Shown piece after piece: positions 26,125 to 34,576 of a stretch of 64,000 nt of DNA. Where the stretch lies: NCBI RefSeq assembly GCF_900604355.1, contig NZ_UWOE01000001.1, positions 3,534,001-3,598,000 of the forward strand, read 5' to 3'. Numbering within the stretch: position 1 is the stretch's first letter; every line of letters begins with the position of its first letter. The DNA is from Luxibacter massiliensis. Its GTDB lineage: Bacteria; Bacillota; Clostridia; Lachnospirales; Lachnospiraceae. Both the position numbers and the translations under genes were made by a program. Under the pieces are notes generated by a model, which had not been told where the DNA came from, did no database searches, and saw only the letters and a program-made list of their open reading frames with translations.

Positions 26125-27292
26125 GTTCTTCAGCCTTCACAAGCCTCCCCTGTACTTTTCCATTCTCATCCCCCTCCTCCCTGAATTCAAATAAGGTGTG
26201 TGTCTGTACCATGTCATTTTCAAATCCCAGTACTTCTGTAATTTCCAGTACTTTTCTGCTTTTATCGCGCAGACGCCCCAGATGTATGATAACATCGATT
26301 GCAGACGCTACCTGCCTTTGGATGGCTGCCAGAGGCATATCGATTCCCATCATCATCATTGTCTCCAGCCTGTGCAGCATATCTGCCGGATTGTTGGCAT
26401 GTCCTGTTGACATGGACCCACTGTGGCCATTCAGCATTGCTGATGAAATCATATCTACTGTTTCATCCCCCCTGACCTCACCCACAATAATCCTGTCCGG
26501 CCTCATCCGCAGCGCCGACTTAATTAAATCCCGTATAGAAACAGCGCCCTCCCCCTCCAGGTTCGCATTCCTCGCCTCCAGCCTGACCAGGTTGGGGACG
26601 CCTTTTATCTGCAGTTCTGCATTGTCCTCCACTGTTATGATCCTTTCATCCTTGGGAATATAATCTGAAAGAGCATTTAGAAATGTAGTTTTACCGGAGC
26701 CTGTTCCCCCGCTTACAAAGATATTATATTTAGAACAAACAAGAATTTTTAAGAACTCCACAGCTTCTTCACTGACACTGCCCCATGAAATCAGCTGTTC
26801 CATTGTAACCTTTTCTTTAGGAAACTTCCGAATTGTCATAATCGGGCCATTTACCGCCACTGGCCTCAGTACTACATTGACCCGGGATCCATCTTCCAGC
26901 CTGGCATCTGCAATAGGTGAGGACTCATTGACATACCGGTTAGTCCCAGACACAATCTGCTGAATCACATCCTCCAGCCTGGAGAGTGACAGAAAATGCC
27001 GTTCTGACTGAAACAGCCTGCCTCCCTTCTCAAAAAATATATTCTCTGTGCCATTAATCATAATCTCCGTGATTTCTTCGTCCTCAATTAGATCCTGAAG
27101 GATATCTAACTTTCTAAATGCATTGAATAACTCCCTGCTAAGCCTGATCTTCTCCTGTAACGGCAAATATCTTTCCTGGCCCGCCTCATTAAGGACCAAA
27201 TGAATCAGCTCCTGCAGCTCGTCCTCCTCCATCTCCCGGCTCATATCCATCTGCTCGAGTACTCTGTCATACATTTGCCCAATCAAATTCAT
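26081..27292 (-). CDS. cpaF: CpaF/TadA-type secretion ATPase
   Basis: 403 residues. Assembly ATPase of the Tad pilus. Walker A is GGTGSGKTTFLNAL (about 186-199), the Asp box is IITVEDNAELQ, and Walker B is RPDRIIVGEVRGDET (about 257-271). The His box is STGHANNPADMLHRL. The ATG at 27292 forms an ATGA overlap with the tadZ stop and has AGGTGG six bases upstream; an in-frame ATG two codons earlier is the alternative. It is membrane-associated in the cytoplasm. Confidence 0.95.
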   Translation of the reverse strand: MNLIGQMYDRVLEQMDMSREMEEDELQELIHLVLNEAGQERYLPLQEKIRLSRELFNAFRKLDILQDLIEDEEITEIMINGTENIFFEKGGRLFQSERHFLSLSRLEDVIQQIVSGTNRYVNESSPIADARLEDGSRVNVVLRPVAVNGPIMTIRKFPKEKVTMEQLISWGSVSEEAVEFLKILVCSKYNIFVSGGTGSGKTTFLNALSDYIPKDERIITVEDNAELQIKGVPNLVRLEARNANLEGEGAVSIRDLIKSALRMRPDRIIVGEVRGDETVDMISSAMLNGHSGSMSTGHANNPADMLHRLETMMMMGIDMPLAAIQRQVASAIDVIIHLGRLRDKSRKVLEITEVLGFENDMVQTHTLFEFREEGDENGKVQGRLVKAEELVHCGKLLAAGYQA

Positions 27293-28215
27293 GGACATCC
27301 ACCTGCTTCCAACTGTATCTTCTTCTGTACAGTATGTTCCAAAACATCCTCATACCCTGTCTGCCTCAGGTTTTCTGTATACTGTGCCAGCTTTGCCATA
27401 GACAGAGGATCGTCCATATACAAAGTATAGACTGTCTGACATTCCCTTAAAATGCGGTACAGGCCCCGGATACTATCTCCCAGATCCAAAATAATCGTCC
27501 TGTAAAGACAATTTGCAAATATCTCCTCAAACAGTCCCAGCCATTGTGTCTCCTCCACAGACCAAAGATCCTGCATAACAGGTATAGGGGCAATATAATC
27601 CAGTCCTTTTATCTGTCCCGCCATAGCGCTGATACGTAGTCCCAGGTTCCCTTTTTCCTGGCGGATAAAGTAGAGCAGGTCTCCCAGATTATCGCCTTGC
27701 TGTCCTGGAAAATAGTGGCTGCCCCCTGAATATTCCTCCAGGTTTAAATACAGGACAGGTTCCTTCTTGGCTGTCTCTTTTCCCAAATCCAGCGCAAACT
27801 TGGTCTTGCCAATCCTGCGGATAGGGGAATAAATCCCGATCAGCTTTCCTCCATGCGCCCCTGAACCTGCTCCCAGGCCCTCCCCCTCCTGTGCCTCTCT
27901 CAGAATTGCTGACAGTATCTTGTCCGAGGCCTGGTATTTGTACACAGCCTTCTCATCATCTAATAATTCTGCACTGCCCCCTTTCACAAGCACATATTTT
28001 TCTCTGGCCCTGACTAACTGTCTCTGGCTTGTCTCATAATCCTCCCCTGCCAACAGAATATGAACCTGCTTTTCTCTCGAAAATTCCTGCGCATCCTCCA
28101 TCCTTTGAAACAGATGTATCTGAAACCCCAGCTCTCTGTGCTCTTTAAAAGCCTGCATAAGATTTCTGGCATACTCCTGCTCCACATCGCAAATTACAAA
28201 GCTTTTTGGGTACAA
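27289..28215 (-). CDS. TadZ/CpaE-like P-loop ATPase
   Basis: 308 residues. The start is a TTG at 28215, because an AGGAGG lies six bases upstream, inside the longer open frame. The N-terminal half is a receiver-like domain without a clear phospho-Asp. The C-terminal half is a ParA/MinD-like ATPase whose Walker A is altered (IYSPIRRIGKTKFALDLG, starting PIRRIGKT rather than GGxGKT). TadZ proteins place the Tad apparatus at the cell pole. It is the first gene of the Tad operon. Confidence 0.8.
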   Translation of the reverse strand: MYPKSFVICDVEQEYARNLMQAFKEHRELGFQIHLFQRMEDAQEFSREKQVHILLAGEDYETSQRQLVRAREKYVLVKGGSAELLDDEKAVYKYQASDKILSAILREAQEGEGLGAGSGAHGGKLIGIYSPIRRIGKTKFALDLGKETAKKEPVLYLNLEEYSGGSHYFPGQQGDNLGDLLYFIRQEKGNLGLRISAMAGQIKGLDYIAPIPVMQDLWSVEETQWLGLFEEIFANCLYRTIILDLGDSIRGLYRILRECQTVYTLYMDDPLSMAKLAQYTENLRQTGYEDVLEHTVQKKIQLEAGGCP

Positions 28216-28302
28216 CCTATCCCTCCTGTCCAAATATTCAAAATGATAAATAATAAAAGTAAAGTAACTGAAATTTTACCGCGATCCTGCGGCATGATAA
28301 GT

Positions 28303-28336
28303 TAAAAGAACAGCCGGATCCAGATCAACTCCGGCT
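28303..28336 (-). terminator. Weak terminator after bofA
   Basis: Minus strand AGCCGG and CCGGCT with a 13-base loop, then GTTCTTTTAA. It separates bofA from the Tad operon. Confidence 0.45.
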
Positions 28337-28441
28337 AAAGATGTATGCAGCAAACTGATTGGCTGCTGTGATTCGTATTATAAACATACCTTTACAGATT
28401 GTCCATACTTGTTTCTAAATTAGCTTCTTTTTGTGAAAACC

Positions 28442-28651
28442 TTACAAGGTCTGATAAAATAAAATGCCATAAAGCAAACAAACCCCGGGAATCCCAAGAC
28501 TCCCAGTTGTCAAAAAGGAAACTGCATTCAACCCCACATTCAATGTATTTTCGTCAGGAAGCATATACTGGTTAATAAAATAAATCAATCCCATCCCTAT
28601 AATTGCACGCATTACAAAATTTACAATCACAGATGTCAGCTTATTTTCCAT
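28442..28651 (-). CDS. bofA: BofA-family sporulation membrane protein (pro-sigma-K processing inhibitor)
   Basis: 69 residues from the ATG at 28651, ten bases after GGAGG; a GTG two codons earlier is also possible. Two membrane helices (about 10-28 and 46-66) flank the family signature NVGLNAVSFLTTGSLGIPGV. In Bacillus, BofA holds the SpoIVFB protease inactive in the outer forespore membrane. It supports a spore-forming host. It is monocistronic. Confidence 0.92.
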   Translation of the reverse strand: MENKLTSVIVNFVMRAIIGMGLIYFINQYMLPDENTLNVGLNAVSFLTTGSLGIPGVCLLYGILFYQTL

Positions 28652-28755
28652 TATCACATTTCCTCCGCCCTTGCATATATGATATAATATTCTGCTTCGG
28701 CAGCATTTATGATAAAAAGTCCAAGAACCTGCTTCGCTATAAACAAGAATCCTGC

Positions 28756-28787
28756 CCCAAGGGCCTGTATTATGACATGCCCTTGGG
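28756..28787 (-). terminator. Stem-loop after the dCMP deaminase gene
   Basis: CCCAAGGGC and GCCCTTGGG (9 bp, 14-base loop) lie 17-48 bases past the stop. The sequence that follows has only a broken T-run (GCAGGATTCTTGTTT). Confidence 0.45.
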
Positions 28788-28803
28788 TATGCTTACAGCT
28801 GCG

Positions 28804-29292
28804 TTAAAGCTGTATCCTTATTTCCCGGTTTGTCCTGTGATACTGATGGTACCGCACGCCTGCTGCATCCATCATCCTTTTGGACGCTATGACAGAGGGA
28901 GTATCTGCATATTTGTCACAGTCATAGATGACCTCCTTGATGCCTGCCTGTATAATCGCCTTTGCACACTCATTGCAGGGGAAAAGAGAGACATACAGCT
29001 TCGCGCCAGCCAGGCTTGTCCCATTATAGTTGAGTATTGCATTCAATTCACTGTGGGTAGAATATACATACTTAGTCTCTAATGGATCATCCCCTTCTCT
29101 GGCCCAGGGAAATTCATCATCCGAACAGCCAATTGGAAATCCATTATAACCCATAGATAGTATTTTATTATCCGTGCTCACAATACAGCATCCTACCTGT
29201 GTTCCGGGATCCTTTGAACGCATGCCTGACAGCATGGCCACCCCCATAAAATACTCATCCCATGAAAGATAGTCCTCCCTTTTACCTGACAT
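28804..29292 (-). CDS. dCMP deaminase family protein (ComEB-like)
   Basis: 162 residues, zinc-dependent deaminase making dUMP from dCMP for dTTP synthesis. The zinc motif is HSELNAILNYNG (HxE, about residue 75) with PCNECAKAII (PCxxC, about 104-113). DKILSMGYNGFPIGCSD near residue 45 fits the deoxycytidylate type. It follows upp by 14 bases and is probably the third gene of a tsaC-upp-deaminase transcript, both later genes serving pyrimidine metabolism. Confidence 0.93.
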   Translation of the reverse strand: MSGKREDYLSWDEYFMGVAMLSGMRSKDPGTQVGCCIVSTDNKILSMGYNGFPIGCSDDEFPWAREGDDPLETKYVYSTHSELNAILNYNGTSLAGAKLYVSLFPCNECAKAIIQAGIKEVIYDCDKYADTPSVIASKRMMDAAGVRYHQYHRTNREIRIQL

Positions 29293-29306
29293 ATCCTTGC
29301 CCTCCT

Positions 29307-29936
29307 TTATTTTGTCCCAAAAATACGGTCCCCCGCATCCCCCAATCCGGGTACAATATACTTATGGTCGTTTAAGCACTCGTCCAAAGATCCTATATAA
29401 ATATCTACATCTGGATGCTCCCGCTGCATCCTCTCAACGCCCTCCGGCGCTGCAATAATGCACATAAAACGAATATGCCTGACCCCCTTGTCCTTGAGCA
29501 TCTGGATGGCAGCCGAACAGGAACCGCCTGTTGCCAACATTGGGTCTACAACAAATACTTCCCTGCTGTCACAGTCAGCAGGCAGTTTGCAATAATACTC
29601 TTTAGGCTCGTACGTTTCTGGATCTCTGTATAATCCTATATGGCCCACCTTGGCACTTGGTATCAGCTTCAGCATGCCGTCAACCATTCCCAGTCCAGCC
29701 CTTAAAATAGGCACAACTGCAAGTTTTTTACCTGTCAGTTCCTTGCCGATTGTCTCACAGATTGGCGTCTTAATCTTCACATCCTGCAGCTTCAAATCCC
29801 GTGTAGCTTCATAACACATCAGGCTGGCAATCTCGCCCACCACTTCTCTGAACTCCTTTGTTCCCACGGCTTCATTGCGGATATAACTGATTTTGTGCTG
29901 AATCAACGGGTGATCCATAATTCGTACTTCTGACAT
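29307..29936 (-). CDS. upp: Uracil phosphoribosyltransferase
   Basis: 209 residues, the usual length. Salvages uracil with PRPP to UMP. MDHPLIQHKISYIRN opens the protein. The PRPP-binding loop is VDPMLATGGSCSAAI (about 129-143), and the uracil-binding end is CLNDHKYIVPGLGDAGDR. Two adjacent ATGs overlap the tsaC stop (ATGATG). The second is preferred because GGGAGG is better spaced and the resulting length is standard. Confidence 0.97.
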   Translation of the reverse strand: MSEVRIMDHPLIQHKISYIRNEAVGTKEFREVVGEIASLMCYEATRDLKLQDVKIKTPICETIGKELTGKKLAVVPILRAGLGMVDGMLKLIPSAKVGHIGLYRDPETYEPKEYYCKLPADCDSREVFVVDPMLATGGSCSAAIQMLKDKGVRHIRFMCIIAAPEGVERMQREHPDVDIYIGSLDECLNDHKYIVPGLGDAGDRIFGTK

Positions 29937-31462
29937 CATTTTCCTCCCTTAGTAAAAGAATTAAGTTTATAAGTTAATTTTTTTATTAATATAGATATTT
30001 TTTCATAGCATTCCCCATATGCAGTGAGAGGCTGTCCATATGGGTTTGGGATTTCTATATCCTCCTCAATAAATTCATTTAAAGTATAAACGTTCTTAAT
30101 GTTTTCATACGCAGATACTACTTTCCATTTTTGGTTTTCATCCATAGTCAGTATGAGTGTATCCTCCTGCAGGTCCTCCTCTGAAAACGCAACTGAAGTG
30201 TGCCCTTCAAGGCTTAGCTGCCAACTCTTCATAATAGCCTCCGCCTTCTGGTTGGCAGGCTCCGGAAACAGGACCACTAGTCCCCTGGAGCAGACCGCAT
30301 ACTCCTGCTCAAGGTCTTGCTGCCTTAAAAGCTCTGCTGCCATAGGCCCTCTGCTTGTATCTGTATTGCTGAGAAATACAATTCTTCTGTACCTCTGCTG
30401 TTTTACGATCGGCGCCGCCGGAAGCCTCAAATGCCCTGCAGCCTTTTCCAGGCGGTTCATAATCGCACTTCCAATCCCCTGGACTGCAAATGATTCACTG
30501 TAGATTGTGTCTATATCTTCCCCGTCAAATTCACGCAGAACCCCATATAAATTCCTAGCTATTGTTTTCTCATTTTCCCGGGTGCCTATATTCTTTACAA
30601 TTCCATGGGTGTAGAGGGGAACAGATTCATTTGTAGCTATAATCCCCACAGTCCTTCCCTCACGGTGTGCTTCATAGGCAAGCTGGCGGATGGCAAGTAT
30701 CTCCTCCTTCAAGTTCCCTTCTATAATAATCAGCTTGGCACGGGGCGCATAGTGCCTGTATTTCATTCCAGGAGCCTTAGGCGGCTGGCTGCTCTCGCTT
30801 CCTAATATAGTTTCATCTACACTGACCGGCCCTATGACGTCCTCAAGCATATCCACAGTGACCGCTCCCGGCCTAAGGATCATAGGGGGGGCGACTGTCA
30901 TATCCAGAATGGTAGACTCCAATCCTATCTCCACATTTCCGCCATCCAGTATCATATCTATACGGCCGCCCAGATCTCCCGCCACATGCTCTGCTGTAGT
31001 AGGACTTGGGCGGCCTGATGTATTTGCACTTGGGGCAGATACATAGCCGCCTGATGCAAGAATCAACTCCCTGGCCACCAGGTCACTTGGCATACGGACA
31101 GCCACTGTATCCAGTCCTCCAGTCGTTCCATATGGGACAATACCGCTTTTTTCAAAAATCATTGTAAGAGGCCCAGGCCAAAAATGGAAGGCCAGCTTTT
31201 CTGCCGCCGCAGGTATATTTACAGCGATCTTACCCAGTGCCCGGACATCGGCGATATGCACAATCAGAGGATTATCTGACGGCCGCCCTTTGGCGGCATA
31301 AGTTTTTCTTGCCGCTTCCTCATCCAGTGCATTGGCCCCAAGCCCATAGACCGTCTCAGTGGGAAAAGCAACAAGGCCGCCTTGTTTGATCATATTCCCT
31401 GCTTCCTCTATTATCTTTTCATCTATTTCATTTTTATCTATTTTTTTTATTATTGTATTCAT
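29936..31462 (-). CDS. Threonylcarbamoyl-AMP synthase (TsaC/Sua5) fused to an inactive LMW-phosphatase-like domain
   Basis: 508 residues. Residues 1 to about 200 are the YrdC/TsaC domain (GLVAFPTETVYGLGANA, KGRPSDNPLIVHI, SAPSANTSGRPSPT). About 220-340 is the Sua5 domain (KAPGMKYRHYAPRA). Together they make L-threonylcarbamoyl-AMP for t6A37 in tRNA. The last 140 residues resemble low-molecular-weight protein-tyrosine phosphatase. However, the catalytic loop reads FLSNTDTSRGPMA, with Ser where Cys is required, and the acid Asp is replaced (IPNPYG for IPDP). No Shine-Dalgarno is visible: a TATAAT overlaps the upstream ATG at 31471, so translation may start leaderless at 31462. Confidence 0.88.
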   Translation of the reverse strand: MNTIIKKIDKNEIDEKIIEEAGNMIKQGGLVAFPTETVYGLGANALDEEAARKTYAAKGRPSDNPLIVHIADVRALGKIAVNIPAAAEKLAFHFWPGPLTMIFEKSGIVPYGTTGGLDTVAVRMPSDLVARELILASGGYVSAPSANTSGRPSPTTAEHVAGDLGGRIDMILDGGNVEIGLESTILDMTVAPPMILRPGAVTVDMLEDVIGPVSVDETILGSESSQPPKAPGMKYRHYAPRAKLIIIEGNLKEEILAIRQLAYEAHREGRTVGIIATNESVPLYTHGIVKNIGTRENEKTIARNLYGVLREFDGEDIDTIYSESFAVQGIGSAIMNRLEKAAGHLRLPAAPIVKQQRYRRIVFLSNTDTSRGPMAAELLRQQDLEQEYAVCSRGLVVLFPEPANQKAEAIMKSWQLSLEGHTSVAFSEEDLQEDTLILTMDENQKWKVVSAYENIKNVYTLNEFIEEDIEIPNPYGQPLTAYGECYEKISILIKKLTYKLNSFTKGGK

Positions 31463-31515
31463 AGGGTTCATTATACCATTATTTATCTTAAAAAAAAACT
31501 CTCTTTCTAAAATTC

Positions 31516-31543
31516 AAAACGACGTTTTTCGGCGTTTTTTATA
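31516..31543. terminator. Bidirectional stem-loop between tsaC and cwlD
   Basis: AACGACG/CGGCGTT stem with one mismatch and a TTTTT loop, flanked by AAAA and TTTTTT. It ends cwlD transcription on the minus strand only moderately well. Confidence 0.45.
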
Positions 31544-31561
31544 TATTTTATCACTGTATTC

Positions 31562-32266
31562 TCACTGCTCTTTTCCTGAAACACAATTTATTACTCCATT
31601 TGTAATAGCCTCGGCCAATATATCCTGATACTCTTCTGTCACCAGTTTCCCGGCCTCGGCAGGGTTACTTAAAAAACCACATTCTACAATAATGACAGGC
31701 ACCTCCGTCTTTTTAAGCATATAATATGTATCATTTGCCTTAGCCTGCCGTGTATTTTCGGGATCAGCGGCCAAAAGTGCCTCCTGCATAGTTTTTGCGG
31801 CACTTTCACCAACCTTAGAATGGGAATAATAAAAGACTTGCGCCCCATGGATACTCTCCCCTCCGTAACTATTCTGATGTATACTGATAGCCAGAGATGG
31901 CTTCTCTTTATTAATCAACGTCACTCTGGCTTTCATATCCTCTGCTTTGGATCCTCCCAGTCCCCCTTCATCTGTGCGTGTCATAATGACCGTAAATCCC
32001 TGCTTTTTGAGAAGTGTTTTAACTTTGTTTGCAATATCCAGGTTAATATCCTTTTCCAACGCCTGGTTTACACCTACCTTCCCAGGATCTGACCCTCCAT
32101 GGCCCGCATCGATTACGATTACCTGGCTATTCTTTGTCCCCGCCGCAGTCTGTACCCCTTCTTCTCCCATGTAATTTTTATAAAGATATTCTCCTGCTTT
32201 CTGGCTTCCTATTACTGCACATATGAGCAATGCGAGAAGTCCCAGTATTCCCGCTTTACGGCGCAA
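31562..32266 (-). CDS. cwlD: N-acetylmuramoyl-L-alanine amidase, CwlD type
   Basis: 234 residues. An N-terminal membrane segment/signal (about 5-22) leads to an Amidase_3 domain (about 48-230). The zinc ligands are in VIDAGHGGSDPG (His), ALEKDINLDIA (Glu) and SIHQNSYGG (His); the catalytic Glu is in IIVECGFLSN. In spore formers CwlD removes peptides from muramic acid in cortex peptidoglycan. The start is a TTG: the only Shine-Dalgarno, AAAGGGG, is in the 3' arm of the terminator hairpin of the preceding gene, and the U-tract is the spacer. Confidence 0.88.
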   Translation of the reverse strand: MRRKAGILGLLALLICAVIGSQKAGEYLYKNYMGEEGVQTAAGTKNSQVIVIDAGHGGSDPGKVGVNQALEKDINLDIANKVKTLLKKQGFTVIMTRTDEGGLGGSKAEDMKARVTLINKEKPSLAISIHQNSYGGESIHGAQVFYYSHSKVGESAAKTMQEALLAADPENTRQAKANDTYYMLKKTEVPVIIVECGFLSNPAEAGKLVTEEYQDILAEAITNGVINCVSGKEQ

Positions 32267-32322
32267 AAAAACATCCCCTTTCCACTGCTTTCTTAAAATA
32301 TATATGCGGAAAAGGGATGTTT
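32264..32322 (-). terminator. Terminator hairpin that also carries the cwlD ribosome binding site
   Basis: Minus strand: AAACATCCCTTTTCC pairs over 15 bp (one G-U) with GGAAAGGGGATGTTT across a 24-base loop, then four more Ts and the cwlD TTG. The 3' arm contains the Shine-Dalgarno AAAGGGG. A CATATATA box (32299-32306) sits at the start of the loop. Confidence 0.8.
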
Positions 32323-32332
32323 CTTTCTTAGT

Positions 32333-34258
32333 TTAATTTACATACTGGAGGATAAGATCCCATATGGAGGAATTTTCCCAGCCAAGCCTCCACTCAGCCA
32401 CACCGGCAAGCTGGTTGCTCTTGATAAGTTTAAGCTTCTCTTCTATGGACTCACTGTCCTCAAGCCAGATCTTATAGACACCGTCTTCCGTGTCCCACTC
32501 AGCATAATTCTGCTTCGTTTTGTCGTCCCAAGCCGCCTCTGCGCCTGATGACTGGATTAATTCTTCCGCCTCATCCATCCCCATAGCTGTACTGGATACA
32601 TTGTTCGGATACTGGGCGGCTTCCGTGCCCTGCTGCTCTGCCAGCTCAGCCTCTGTCTTAGGTGTCTCCAGCCATAGCCGTGTATAGAATGGGATTGCAT
32701 TTACCAGCTTCGTATTCGGCACTAACGTCAATGCATTCTCAATTCCATTCTTGACATAATCGTAAGATGCCACGGAACCTGCTTCATAGGAACCATCCGT
32801 ATGCTCGTCATACCCCATGATTATAACATAGTCTGCCACCTCGGCCTGTTCCTTAAGGTTGTAATGTTCATTATAGGGCATGGGGACATAATTATCCACA
32901 GAAAGTACCAAATCATTCTGCCTGCATTTTACAGACAGCTCTCTGACAAACTGTATATAATGCTCACCGCATTCCTCAGATATCAATTCAAAGTCAAGGT
33001 TAATCCCATCAATACCTGACTGAAGGGCGCCTGCGATCACTTGGTTGATAAGATTCTCTCTCTTAGAAGTATAGCTTAAGACCTCATAAGTCTCATCGTA
33101 AGAGCTGATTCCTCCATGGAAGTCTCTCAATACAGCCCATACATCAATATTAGACTGATGTGCATAATTCACATAGTCAGAATTAGCAAGTGATGATATA
33201 TTACCCTCAGTATCTGCAATCGTGAACCACGTGGGCGCTATTGTTGTCAGTCCCTTAGTGCCCGCTATCATCTCAAGCACATAACTGTTGGCTGTATCAT
33301 TCTCCACACTATGCCATGCCATATTGATGGTATAATCCATTGAAATATTGGTGTACTGGGGTTCCTCGAACTCTCTGGAAGTTGTCTCCTGCTTCATATC
33401 CTTTAAAGAGCTTGTCTTTACATATCCGATAAATCCATCGCTGGTACGCACCTTCTTCCAGCCGTTCTCATCCTCCAGCACCCTGACTTTGTCAGACTTG
33501 CTGACTTCAGTTAGTATAGGACTCTTAACACCGCCCTGGTACCTGACCTGTGTATCCCTTTTTAGGCTTGCGGTATCCTGTTTGCCCCAGGTGCAGTCTA
33601 CAACCGCCCTATTAGGATCTTTAAAAACAGAATAATCCATATTGGTATACTTCTGTATAAAAGCAAGGGCTATATAAGCAGTCCTGCCTTCCGCCTTAAG
33701 GATTACATAATCCTCACTCTTTTTCTCTTTTACGTCTGTGTACTCCTTGCTGCCCACATTTACGGACACGCTTCCGTTGGGCAGAGTATAGAGAAGGAGA
33801 TTCTCGTTAGAATCCCAATAAAATCTCTCATTTATATAATCCCGGACCACCGAATATTCCACATAGGGTGTCCCGTCAAATATCTTGCCTCTGGCAATGC
33901 CATCTTCAGATGGGCCCACCACCAAATTATCAACCACTATAGCAAGGTCATCGTTGTTTTGTATTCCATAATATTCATTCAAATCAGCTTTCTCTTTTGA
34001 TGAGCCGTATTTTTTCCAAATTATAAACCCGCCGACTGCAATTATAATTAAGGCAATCAGGATTACTGTCCTGATTATAAGATTTCTTTTTCTTCTCCTT
34101 GCCCGGCTGCTTCTCCTGCCTGGCCTCTGCCCACCGGGCCTGATGCCCCCTGGCCGGGTAGTCTTTACTCCCTGCTCGCTGGTGCCTGGGCGTCTCTTCT
34201 GCACATTCTGCTGCCTGGCCCTTCTGACATTCGCAGCTCTTCTTTCTCTTTCGTCCAT
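32333..34258 (-). CDS. GH18-family glycosidase with SH3 domain, membrane anchored
   Basis: 641 residues. A very basic 55-residue cytoplasmic tail (many Arg) precedes one membrane segment (about 59-78). Then come an external region related to copper-amine-oxidase N-type repeats (about 100-225), an SH3 domain (about 235-285, GWKKVRTSDGFIGYV) and a GH18 barrel (about 305-640). The catalytic DGxNxDxE is DGINLDFEL. MGYDEH and a final WRLGWE are barrel markers. It resembles spore cortex-lytic GH18 enzymes such as YaaH/YdhD but carries SH3 rather than LysM. It lies just upstream of cwlD. Confidence 0.88.
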   Translation of the reverse strand: MDERERRAANVRRARQQNVQKRRPGTSEQGVKTTRPGGIRPGGQRPGRRSSRARRRKRNLIIRTVILIALIIIAVGGFIIWKKYGSSKEKADLNEYYGIQNNDDLAIVVDNLVVGPSEDGIARGKIFDGTPYVEYSVVRDYINERFYWDSNENLLLYTLPNGSVSVNVGSKEYTDVKEKKSEDYVILKAEGRTAYIALAFIQKYTNMDYSVFKDPNRAVVDCTWGKQDTASLKRDTQVRYQGGVKSPILTEVSKSDKVRVLEDENGWKKVRTSDGFIGYVKTSSLKDMKQETTSREFEEPQYTNISMDYTINMAWHSVENDTANSYVLEMIAGTKGLTTIAPTWFTIADTEGNISSLANSDYVNYAHQSNIDVWAVLRDFHGGISSYDETYEVLSYTSKRENLINQVIAGALQSGIDGINLDFELISEECGEHYIQFVRELSVKCRQNDLVLSVDNYVPMPYNEHYNLKEQAEVADYVIIMGYDEHTDGSYEAGSVASYDYVKNGIENALTLVPNTKLVNAIPFYTRLWLETPKTEAELAEQQGTEAAQYPNNVSSTAMGMDEAEELIQSSGAEAAWDDKTKQNYAEWDTEDGVYKIWLEDSESIEEKLKLIKSNQLAGVAEWRLGWENSSIWDLILQYVN

Positions 34259-34576
34259 GCCGCACCTCCTACAGACCCTATTATAACATATTTTTTATGT
34301 ACGTCATTAATAATTTGCCTTTTTTACAAGAATTTACCCCCATCAGGCGGGATTTTTCCTGCCCCTGCGCAGGGCAGTAAAGGAAAGGATTGGGGTGTTA
34401 AAAATACCTTTGGCTCCCCAATCTTGAAGGCAAATAAAGGGTTTTAAGCGGATGCCGCCTGGGACTGTAAAAGCGCTGGGAGGGAAATGCCCTCAGCCAA
34501 ATTAAATATCGTGTTATGCTGTACAGTTAGTTCCACAAACTAATTCTATGTCCGGCAGACTGAGGGGATTCTCTGC
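34259..34576. other. Intergenic region, no gene seen
   Basis: Upstream region of the GH18 gene. It contains a few GC-rich stretches with short self-complementary parts (GGCGGGA/TCCTGCC near 34350), but no clear promoter, terminator or open frame. Confidence 0.4.
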
